Shown here in pieces: positions 1 through 5,442 of a stretch of DNA of 17,679 bases (positions are counted from its first letter, which is position 1; every line of letters starts with the position of its first letter). The position numbers and the translations under genes were made by a program. The stretch is taken from the NCBI GenBank assembly GCA_002159155.1, contig LZRQ01000057.1:1-17679 (forward strand). The letters are read 5' to 3'. A model generated the notes under the pieces. It saw only the letters and a program-made list of their open reading frames with translations, made no database searches and had not been told where the DNA came from. The DNA is from Firmicutes bacterium ZCTH02-B6. Its GTDB lineage: Bacteria > Bacillota > Limnochordia > Limnochordales > ZCTH02-B6.

Positions 1-951
1 CCCGACGACCACGCAGAAGGGTACCACCCAACGGTAGTCCGGGCCGACAAGCCCGCGCACGATGTGGGGCACGGCCAACCCCACAAAGCCGATGGGCCCG
101 GCCGCAGCCACAGCGGCCCCCACCATCAGCACGCTGAAAAAGGCGGTCAGCAGCCGCACCCGGCCGGTGTTCATCCCCAGTACCCGCGCCGTATCCTCAC
201 CCATGCTGAGGACGTTGAGTTGATCGGAAGCGAGCAGGGTAGCGGCAAGGCCGACCAGGAGGAAGGGCACCACGGCATAAAACACGCTGAGGTCCCGCCC
301 GGCCAAGGAACCCGCCAGCCAAAAGCGGACCACATCCAGCGTTTCCCGCTGGAAAAGCAGAAGGGCCGTCAGCCAGGAGTTCAGCAGCGAGGACACGACG
401 ACACCGGCAAGGGCAAGCTTAACGGGCGTTGCCCCACCGGCGCCTACGGTACTGATCGCGTAGACAAGCGCCGCAGCCGCTAGTCCCCCGGCAAAGGCGA
501 ACCAGACGAAGTGGAGGGGGTGAGTCAGCCGGCCGAAGTAGACCGCGGTGACAATGCCGAAGGCGGCGCCGGCGTTGACGCCCAGGATGGAAGGGTCGGC
601 CAACGGATTCCGAGTGGCGGCCTGCATGGCCGCTCCGGACACCGCCAGGGCCGCCCCCACGCCCAGCCCGATGATGACCCGCGGCAGGCGGAGGAAACGG
701 ACGACGGTTTGCTCATAGGACGCTCCCGAGTAGTTGAACAGGGCGTCGATGGCGTCAGCCGTGGTGATGGGAAGGGATCCGTAGCGCAGGCCGAGCACCG
801 CCACCACGGCCAGCAGGACCACGGCCGTCACCAAAGCCCCAAGGCGCGCAGCCGCCGAACGCAGGATGGGGCCACCGCCAAGCCCCGGCTCCCTGCCCGT
901 CGCTGCTCCCGTTGTCCCGCGTCTGCCCGTTCCCCGTGCCGGAAACGTCAC
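1..951 (-). CDS. FecCD-family iron-siderophore ABC transporter permease (3' end outside window)
   Basis: This is an inner-membrane permease subunit that moves ferric siderophore, haem or cobalamin-type substrates from the binding protein into the cytoplasm, powered by an ATPase not seen here. The 317 visible residues show FecCD hallmarks: RLPRV at about 88-92, TRNPLADPSILGVNAGAAFG at 113-132, and GPIGFVGLAVPH at 285-296, among many hydrophobic segments. About 60 C-terminal residues are probably missing beyond the left edge. The start is a GTG whose last two bases lie in the TGA stop of the upstream fhuF-like gene (GTGA overlap, 949-951), with an AAGGAG about 10 bases upstream inside that gene, so the two are probably translationally coupled. 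The first 40 residues are a Gly/Arg/Thr-rich extension before the first membrane segment; a later start is possible. The substrate cannot be told from sequence; the FhuF neighbour favours a ferric siderophore. Confidence 0.93.
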   Translation of the reverse strand, partial: MTFPARGTGRRGTTGAATGREPGLGGGPILRSAAARLGALVTAVVLLAVVAVLGLRYGSLPITTADAIDALFNYSGASYEQTVVRFLRLPRVIIGLGVGAALAVSGAAMQAATRNPLADPSILGVNAGAAFGIVTAVYFGRLTHPLHFVWFAFAGGLAAAALVYAISTVGAGGATPVKLALAGVVVSSLLNSWLTALLLFQRETLDVVRFWLAGSLAGRDLSVFYAVVPFLLVGLAATLLASDQLNVLSMGEDTARVLGMNTGRVRLLTAFFSVLMVGAAVAAAGPIGFVGLAVPHIVRGLVGPDYRWVVPFCVVVG

Positions 952-1874
952 CCGGCGGCAGCTCCTTCCCTCGCGGCGTCTGCTTCCAACTGGGCCCGCA
1001 GCCGCTCCAGCCGCCACTCGTCGGAGCGCAGAGGGCACGACTCGCAGTACCGGTGCTCGGGGTTGTGCTTGTGAAAGCGGTAGTACAGGCAACACGTCCC
1101 CCGCACCGTGAACAGGTCTTCCCCGCTGCTCCACTGGACCGGAAACGGCCGCGGCCTGACCTTGAGCCGCGGTTCGCGTGCCGCCAGCCGGTCGATAATG
1201 GCCTCCGCGTCGCCCCAAGCCGCCCAGCGGTCCCGCCCCAGCAGGCGGGCCAGCCACAGGGCGCTGCCGCTGATGATGTCGGCTACCTCACCCCAGAGCG
1301 CCGGCCAGCCGCGCCCGCTGACTTCGCGCACCACCGCGAGCAAGGGCTGAAGCTGCAGCAGCCGCTCGGTGAGCGCATCAAACAGCTCGTCCTGTCCGGC
1401 GAATACGAGGAGAGGCTCCGCTTGCCGCGGGATCGCGGCGGGTGCAGGTCCCGCCCCCCGCTCCAGCGGAGCCGGTAGGGACGCGAGCCCAGGGTCGCCG
1501 GCGAGCACCGCCAACCCGCCGCCGTTGACCGCCACGGCGTCCACCCAGCCCTGCGGGTGCCGGTGAATGGCCACCTGCGCCATCGGACTCAAGGGCAGCC
1601 TGCCGTCCACCAGCACGGGATAGAGCCACGTGAGGACGACCGCATCGATGTAGATGCGGGTTAGAAACGCACCGGCCGATGGGCGATCACCAAGGCCCTC
1701 GGCGGCCTGCGAAAACCACTGCTCGGCCAATGCCGGTTCGGCCAGGCGGCTGAGGGGCACCCAACCATCCTCCGCCGGTACGCCGACCAAGTAGCGGCGA
1801 TAGCCGCCTAAAGCCGTCAGCCGGGCGGCCGTCTCCCTCATGAGGGACGGCGCCCGGTCTTCCACCAGCTCCAT
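948..1874 (-). CDS. FhuF-like [2Fe-2S] siderophore-iron reductase
   Basis: This is a 308-residue protein with no signal peptide, so probably cytoplasmic. The C-terminus carries the FhuF-type cluster ligand set: adjacent cysteines at 261-262, then C277 and C280, giving CC-x14-C-x2-C followed by PLRSDEWR. In the known family these four cysteines hold a [2Fe-2S] cluster that reduces ferric iron in imported siderophores so the metal is released. The E. coli FhuF spacing is CC-x10-C-x2-C as I recall it, so the loop here looks about four residues longer. The rest of the protein is weakly conserved, as is common in this family. The start at 1874 has GGAGG seven bases upstream. It lies between the binding-protein gene (48-base gap) and the permease gene (overlap), so reductase and importer are probably made from one transcript. 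Confidence 0.85.
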   Translation of the reverse strand: MELVEDRAPSLMRETAARLTALGGYRRYLVGVPAEDGWVPLSRLAEPALAEQWFSQAAEGLGDRPSAGAFLTRIYIDAVVLTWLYPVLVDGRLPLSPMAQVAIHRHPQGWVDAVAVNGGGLAVLAGDPGLASLPAPLERGAGPAPAAIPRQAEPLLVFAGQDELFDALTERLLQLQPLLAVVREVSGRGWPALWGEVADIISGSALWLARLLGRDRWAAWGDAEAIIDRLAAREPRLKVRPRPFPVQWSSGEDLFTVRGTCCLYYRFHKHNPEHRYCESCPLRSDEWRLERLRAQLEADAAREGAAAG

Positions 1875-1922
1875 TCCTGCGCCTCCGTCTCCCGGGCAGC
1901 CAGGGGCGTCCGCCCCACCCTC

Positions 1923-2921
1923 TTACCTGTCCACCACGGTGGCCGGGTCGCCGTCAATAGCGGCTGCCAGCAGGGGCACCAGGTGATCAACCGCGTAGGG
2001 CAGGCTCAAGACGGTGCTGAAGCTCAACGCCCCATACAGCGGATCCGTCGTTCCGGTGAAATGCACGACCCGCCCCTCCCGGGCTACCCGCAGCTGCCGC
2101 AAGAGCGGATCGCCCTCCAGCGCCAGCCGATCCGCCTCCGAACCGCTCTGGAAGATGAGAACATCGACATCCAAGAGGGCCAGCTGCTCCGCGCTGATCT
2201 GGCCCGAGTCCCGCTCGCCGATGATCTCCGCCAGAGCCGGCGGGAGCTTCAAGCCGAGGCTAGCGAGGAAACGCATCGGCGGCGTGTTGGGACCAACTAC
2301 CCAGTACTGGCCTTGACCGGCCGGATGGGCCCAGGCGACCGTTGCGCCCTCAAACTCGGGATGCGCCTGCCGCGCCGCCGCAACCTTTCCCTCCACCCCG
2401 GCGATCAGCTCTTCGGCCAAAGCCTCCCGGCCGACTGCCCGCCCGATTAGCCGCGTCTGCTCCTGCCATGGGACGCCGAAGTCGGGGTATTCGCCCGGCT
2501 GCGCCAGGGTCGGCGCGATACGGGAAAGCGTCTGGTATTCCCACTCGGTGATGCCGCTGTGGGTCGCCACAATCAGATCCGGCCGCAGCGCCGCGATGGT
2601 TTCAAAGGCCAGTTCGCCGTAGGGCATCACGAGGACCTGCGGCGTCGCGTCGCCGAGGTGCCCCCGGGCCCACGGCCAGACGGCGTACGGCCAGCCGCCG
2701 AACCACTCCCGCACAGCCACCGGTTTGACGCCGAGGGCCAGCACAGGGTCCTGTTCGCTGAAACCGATGGTCACAACCCGCTGGGGTTCGCGGGGGATGA
2801 CCGTCGTGCCGAACTTGTGCTCAATCTCGACGGGAAACGCAGCCGCGGGAAAGCCGACGGCAGCAACGACAACGAGAGCCAGCGACAACAGTGCGAGGCG
2901 CGGGGCAGTGCGGGAACGCAT
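1923..2921 (-). CDS. Periplasmic iron-siderophore substrate-binding protein (FecB/FepB type)
   Basis: This 332-residue binding protein delivers ferric siderophore to the FecCD permease encoded downstream. Residues 1-28 are a Sec signal peptide (MRSRTAPR, a hydrophobic core, then FPAAA). The mature part shows the class-III binding-protein pattern: a start near EHKFGTTVIP, then RVVTIGFSEQDPVLALGVKP, LRPDLIVATHSG, and a second lobe with LLDVDVLIFQSGS. No cysteine occurs anywhere in the protein, so no lipobox exists and it cannot be anchored as a lipoprotein, unlike most such proteins of monoderm Firmicutes. A soluble periplasmic protein behind an outer membrane fits better. AGGAGG lies seven bases before the ATG. 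It is the first gene of the operon and follows a candidate promoter and dyad at 3021-3071. No TonB-dependent receptor is seen in the window. Confidence 0.92.
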   Translation of the reverse strand: MRSRTAPRLALLSLALVVVAAVGFPAAAFPVEIEHKFGTTVIPREPQRVVTIGFSEQDPVLALGVKPVAVREWFGGWPYAVWPWARGHLGDATPQVLVMPYGELAFETIAALRPDLIVATHSGITEWEYQTLSRIAPTLAQPGEYPDFGVPWQEQTRLIGRAVGREALAEELIAGVEGKVAAARQAHPEFEGATVAWAHPAGQGQYWVVGPNTPPMRFLASLGLKLPPALAEIIGERDSGQISAEQLALLDVDVLIFQSGSEADRLALEGDPLLRQLRVAREGRVVHFTGTTDPLYGALSFSTVLSLPYAVDHLVPLLAAAIDGDPATVVDR

Positions 2922-2965
2922 CCGGTTTCCTCCTCGTGACGGCGAGAGCCTGCTCGAGTGTGCCT

Positions 2966-3001
2966 CGTAACTGCTTAGGACTTCGACACGAGCAAGTTAC
3001 G
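2966..3001. repeat. 7-bp inverted repeat in the iron-operon leader
   Basis: CGTAACT at 2966-2972 and AGTTACG at 2995-3001 are perfect inverted copies, 22 bases apart. They lie 45-80 bases upstream of the binding-protein start, inside the predicted 5' untranslated leader. The element could be a leader hairpin or two half-sites for a regulator; the sequence does not decide this. Confidence 0.4.
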
Positions 3002-3020
3002 GCATGCCTGGTTTGTGACT

Positions 3021-3071
3021 TTAGGGCCACCTAACAGCTACAAATTACCAGGCGCGCTGCCGCCGTGTCAA
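3021..3071 (-). promoter_or_regulatory. Candidate iron-operon promoter with TTAGG/CCTAA operator
   Basis: On the minus strand, TTGACA (3066-3071, a perfect -35) is followed after 18 bases by TAATTT (3042-3047, a weak -10, 3 of 6 matches). Transcription would begin near 3035. The next bases are a dyad, TTAGG-N4-CCTAA (3021-3034), placed where a repressor would block initiation. TTAGG and CCTAA are also the outer half-sites of the DtxR/IdeR iron box, but there they are nine bases apart rather than four. The seen facts are the motifs and spacing; metal control is inference from position in front of an iron-uptake operon. Confidence 0.45.
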
Positions 3072-3072
3072 C

Positions 3073-3114
3073 GGCCAGTGGGCATGTGCCGATCCGGCGC
3101 CCCGCCCACTGGCC
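3073..3114. repeat. 11-bp perfect inverted repeat just upstream of the iron-operon -35 box
   Basis: GGCCAGTGGGC (3073-3083) and GCCCACTGGCC (3104-3114) are perfect inverted copies separated by 20 bases. No T-run follows on either strand, so this is not an ordinary intrinsic terminator. The left arm begins two bases beyond the candidate -35 box of the minus-strand operon, a usual place for an activator or repressor site. Confidence 0.5.
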
Positions 3115-3363
3115 AACCGGGTTGCGCCCGCGCAGGAGTCCGGCTGGAACAAGTTGAAAATGTTGGCACATCAACAAGGCTGCGGAAACCCGGGATGCCC
3201 CCCGCCCGGGCGCTTGTCCAGCATGCAACAAAGGAGGGGGAATCCAGCGAGTCCACATCCGGGCGGCCATCGCCCGGCGACCGTTTTCACCGTAAGTTGC
3301 TGGCCATGCACAAGGCCTCGACCGGCAGGCTCACCCGTCGCGGCCCGTCGCCGTGCACGGGGC
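3115..3363. other. Intergenic stretch with no gene recognised
   Basis: This is the rest of the 498-base gap between the divergent iron operon and the small secreted-protein gene. Several frames stay open here on both strands, as expected at this GC content, but none gives a protein-like sequence, a convincing ribosome-binding site or a known motif. I see no RNA gene or terminator. Confidence 0.5.
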
Positions 3364-3412
3364 TTGCATTGCCCAGGGATTTGCACTGTAAATGAGATTT
3401 AAGGTCAGGAGG
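3364..3412 (+). promoter_or_regulatory. Candidate promoter and ribosome-binding site of the small secreted-protein gene
   Basis: TTGCAT (3364-3369), 17 bases, then TGTAAA (3387-3392) resembles a sigma-A promoter with a weak -35 (3 of 6) and a fair -10 (4 of 6). A strong AGGAGG at 3407-3412 lies seven bases before the ATG at 3420, so the leader would be only about 20 bases long. Confidence 0.4.
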
Positions 3413-3419
3413 ACCGTAA

Positions 3420-3845
3420 ATGTACCGCAAGCAGTGGGTATTACTGTTGGCCGTCGTCGTGAGCTTGATCGTAGCCGCGGGGTCGTCTGCGCAGGAGGCT
3501 GGCACGCAAGACGCACCCGTGACGCAGGTCCCGCCGCAGATCCTCATCCAGGTGCCCACCGACGGGCTCGGATACGATGAGCACGGAAACCTGGTCGTCG
3601 TCGCCGTCATGACCAATCTCGGCACCCAGCGGTCGTCGCCGATGGATCTGATCGCCATCGTGCTCAACGACTGCATTCTCCCGGACATCCCGTATACGTG
3701 CCGTTTCGCCGGATTCGGCAGCTTCTCCAACGTGACGCCGGAAGGCATCGGGCCTGGCGAGTCGGTACAACAGTCTTTCATCTTCGGCCCTTCGCCCGAT
3801 CTCGACCTGAGCCGCTGGTCTATCATCTGGTTCCAGGTCCGGTAG
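3420..3845 (+). CDS. Small exported protein of unknown function
   Basis: The protein has 141 residues and no family I can name. Residues 1-25 form a clear Sec signal peptide (MYRKQW, a long hydrophobic core, cleavage near SSAQ). The mature part of about 116 residues is rich in beta-strand-forming stretches: ILIQVP, NLVVVAVMTNLGTQ, LIAIVLND, then a GIGPGESVQQSFIF turn and WSIIWFQV at the end. The pattern of a strand, an N-x-G turn and then a PGE loop before a strand resembles small Ig-like extracellular sandwich domains, but this is only a fold guess. C85 and C94 are the only cysteines and could form a disulfide outside the cytoplasm. The start is fixed by AGGAGG seven bases upstream. The gene stands alone, followed by a tRNA gene on the same strand, with no clear terminator between them. 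Confidence 0.75.
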   Translation: MYRKQWVLLLAVVVSLIVAAGSSAQEAGTQDAPVTQVPPQILIQVPTDGLGYDEHGNLVVVAVMTNLGTQRSSPMDLIAIVLNDCILPDIPYTCRFAGFGSFSNVTPEGIGPGESVQQSFIFGPSPDLDLSRWSIIWFQVR

Positions 3846-3902
3846 GCGAGGACAACGGACGAGCGATGGTGCCGCACAGCCAACGGTTGACGCCGTCGTT
3901 GC

Positions 3903-3932
3903 TTGCAACCGGGTCCCGCCGTGGGGTATAGT
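3903..3932 (+). promoter_or_regulatory. Candidate promoter of tRNA-Arg
   Basis: TTGCAA (3903-3908, 4 of 6) and TATAGT (3927-3932, 5 of 6) are separated by 18 bases. Transcription would start near 3939, about 43 bases before the mature tRNA. Confidence 0.55.
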
Positions 3933-3941
3933 AGAGGGGCA

Positions 3942-3974
3942 GCGAGGTGCCGGAACGTTAGGCCGGCGCCTCGC
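3942..3974 (+). repeat. 12-bp hairpin in the pre-tRNA leader
   Basis: GCGAGGTGCCGG (3942-3953) can pair with CCGGCGCCTCGC (3963-3974), with one G-T pair and a 9-base loop. It would fold right at the 5' end of the primary transcript, eight bases before the tRNA. It may protect or present the leader to RNase P; no T-run follows, so it should not terminate transcription. Confidence 0.5.
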
Positions 3975-3981
3975 CAGCAGC

Positions 3982-4056
3982 GGCCCCGTAGCTCAGGGGA
4001 TAGAGCGGCGGTTTCCTAAACCGCGTGCGCAGGTTCGAGTCCTGCCGGGGCCACCA
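3982..4056 (+). tRNA. tRNA-Arg (anticodon CCT)
   Basis: A complete cloverleaf can be drawn. The acceptor stem GGCCCCG pairs with CGGGGCC (4046-4052). A D-arm GCTC/GAGC follows, then the anticodon stem GCGGT/ACCGC around the loop TTCCTAA with anticodon CCT (4015-4017), and the T-arm GCAGG-TTCGAGT-CCTGC. The discriminator base is A, and CCA (4054-4056) is encoded. Anticodon CCU reads the AGG arginine codon. It has its own promoter and terminator. I see no integrase or attachment-site duplication at its 3' end within the window. Confidence 0.97.
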
Positions 4057-4074
4057 GCCTTCAGCTAACAGGAG

Positions 4075-4110
4075 ACGGACGGGGCCAGCAGGCTGCCCGT
4101 CCGTTTTCCT
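4075..4110 (+). terminator. Intrinsic terminator after tRNA-Arg
   Basis: ACGGACGGG (4075-4083) pairs perfectly with CCCGTCCGT (4096-4104) around a 12-base loop and runs into TTTTCCTTT. It begins 18 bases after the tRNA CCA. Confidence 0.85.
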
Positions 4111-4155
4111 TTACTAGCTACGGCTCTGTCTGGATACGGTGCCGGGGGTGTCGCG

Positions 4156-4376
4156 ATGAAGGCTGCGGCCAGGATCCGGGCTGCCACGGAGGCCGACTGC
4201 GAGGCCATCGCCCGCATTTACAACCACTACATCCTCCACACGACCCTACCGCCATTCCGTCGAGGTTTCCGTGTATGGTCGAGAAGTTCGGGATGACAAA
4301 GGTGGCGCACTTCCGCGAAGTGGGCCGCAAGTTTGGCCTCTGGATCGACGTGGGCTACTGGCAGCGGGTGCTGTAA
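4156..4376 (+). pseudogene. GNAT acetyltransferase remnant (phosphinothricin/methionine-sulfoximine type)
   Basis: Three recognisable pieces of one GNAT-family acetyltransferase lie in order but in three different frames. From the ATG at 4156, frame 1 gives the family N-terminus (RIRAATEADCEAIARIYNHY, then ILHTT). From 4247, frame 2 gives YRHSVEVSVY, the central strand before the acetyl-CoA-binding loop. From 4278, frame 0 gives the C-terminus (VEKFGMTKVAHFREVG, then KFGLWIDVGYWQRVL) and a TAA at 4374-4376. The intact family has about 170-180 residues; only about 75 remain, so two internal segments, including the CoA loop, have been deleted. It is a dead gene. Intact members acetylate the amino group of glutamine-synthetase inhibitors or methionine analogues. 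The C-terminal fragment is very well preserved, which suggests recent loss. Confidence 0.85.
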
Positions 4377-4642
4377 ACGCCGGACCGCAGCCGGGACGCA
4401 CGGCGCCCGACCAAGGATGCAGTCCGCAGCGATACGCCCTCAGCGACACGGGCCGCAAGGATACGGCCCGAAAAAAGCCGACACCGCCCCAGCCCGGCAG
4501 GGTAGGACGGTGTCAGCTCTTTCCGCGGCAGCTTGACGGAGGCAGGAAGCTACGCGGAGGGTATCGGTTTCATGGGCGGCGCCAGCGCGAGCCGCGGGCT
4601 TCAGTAGAAACCTGGCCGCAAGGCCGGGCACAACGCCGGGCG
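4377..4642. other. Intergenic stretch, no gene recognised apart from the terminator
   Basis: Apart from the hairpin at 4471-4514 I see no gene, known RNA or recognisable mobile-element end. It separates the acetyltransferase remnant from the 3' end of the convergent yceI-like gene, so it may include debris of whatever was deleted. Confidence 0.5.
4471..4514 (-). terminator. Candidate terminator of the yceI-like gene
   Basis: Read on the minus strand, GACACCG (4508-4514) pairs with CGGTGTC (4480-4486) and is followed by GGC and six Ts (4471-4476). It lies about 130 bases past the stop of the yceI-like gene. The 21-base loop is long, but a GC-rich inner pairing is possible. Confidence 0.55.
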
Positions 4643-5272
4643 CTACTGAGTCGCCAGCCGGAAGAGGATGTCGGCCTCCAAGCGGATCAGGTCCTCCACG
4701 CTCAGCACGAGGGGAACCCGGGGTTGTTGCAGGTTGAATTCGGCAAAGTTGAACTGGGTACGCACCGAGACCCGCATCGCCCCCGGTTCAAAAGACGCTG
4801 TGCCCGTCCATTCGAGACGGCGGGTCACGTCTTTGATGGTCACGTCGCCCACCACGGTCACCGGCACGCTGCCTTCCTCCGGCAGCGGCCACGGCAGCCC
4901 CTGCACCTCCACGGGCACCATCACCGCCTCCGGCCAGCGTCCCGCCTCCAGCGTCGTGTAGCGCACGTAGTTGTCGCGCTGGGGCCGATCGCTCTGCAGC
5001 GTCGCCAAATTCACCCGCACCGCCGAGAGCTCCGGGATAACCTGCCCCTGCTCATCAAACACCGCGGTGCCCGAGATCCAGTTGGTCCGCCCCACGGCAT
5101 CGCCGGGCAGGGCGACTCCGACCAACTCCTCGCGCACCCGGTATAGAGCCTGGCTGGCGGTGCCGTCGACGTCAAACCGGTATGGACCCTCCTGCGCCAG
5201 CGCAGCGGCCGCGCCGAAGCCCATGGCAATGACCAGTGCGACAGCCAGGAGTCCCGCACTCCTTTGCAGCAT
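4643..5272 (-). CDS. Exported YceI-like family protein
   Basis: YceI-domain proteins form a lipocalin-like beta-barrel that binds long amphipathic or isoprenoid lipids, usually in the periplasm. Here a Sec signal peptide (MLQRSAG, a hydrophobic core, cleavage near AALAQ) precedes a single YceI domain: the opening YRFDVDGTASQALYRVRE, WISGTAVFDEQG, VRVNLATLQSDRPQRDNYVR, and the late VVGDVTIKDVTRRLEWTG strand pair, all with family spacing. Two in-frame ATGs exist, at 5278 and 5272. AAGGAG lies only three bases before the first but nine before the second, so I chose 5272 (209 aa); 5278 would add MC. A TATAAG box at 5347-5352 on the minus strand could be its -10, with no good -35. It follows the PaaK-like gene in the same direction after a gap of about 170 bases. 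The lipid it binds is unknown. Confidence 0.9.
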   Translation of the reverse strand: MLQRSAGLLAVALVIAMGFGAAAALAQEGPYRFDVDGTASQALYRVREELVGVALPGDAVGRTNWISGTAVFDEQGQVIPELSAVRVNLATLQSDRPQRDNYVRYTTLEAGRWPEAVMVPVEVQGLPWPLPEEGSVPVTVVGDVTIKDVTRRLEWTGTASFEPGAMRVSVRTQFNFAEFNLQQPRVPLVLSVEDLIRLEADILFRLATQ

Positions 5273-5299
5273 GCACATTCTCTCCTTCCGCGTCCATCA

Positions 5300-5318
5300 G
5301 CCGGCGCGACTCGCCGGC
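5300..5318. repeat. 7-bp hairpin in the yceI leader
   Basis: GCCGGCG (5300-5306) and CGCCGGC (5312-5318) are perfect inverted copies around five bases, located 28 bases upstream of the yceI start and downstream of the PaaK-like gene. There is no T-run. It could be a weak leader structure or chance at this GC content. Confidence 0.3.
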
Positions 5319-5442
5319 GGGCTTTAGACGGCCACTGAATCCTGGACTTATAGACGCAGGCTGCGCTCGTTCGGTTCATTGCTCGCCCGGCAGGCGGCGG
5401 TGCTTGACATCCTCTCCCGGGCGCAGCCCGCTTGCTCGAGGG

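Noticed and set aside
511..1478. Plus-strand frames over the permease and FhuF-like genes
   Set aside because: They are antisense to genes with strong family motifs and translational coupling; compositionally they are shadows.
3982..4376. Integrated element at the tRNA-Arg 3' end
   Set aside because: No integrase gene and no repeated copy of the tRNA 3' end was seen within the window.
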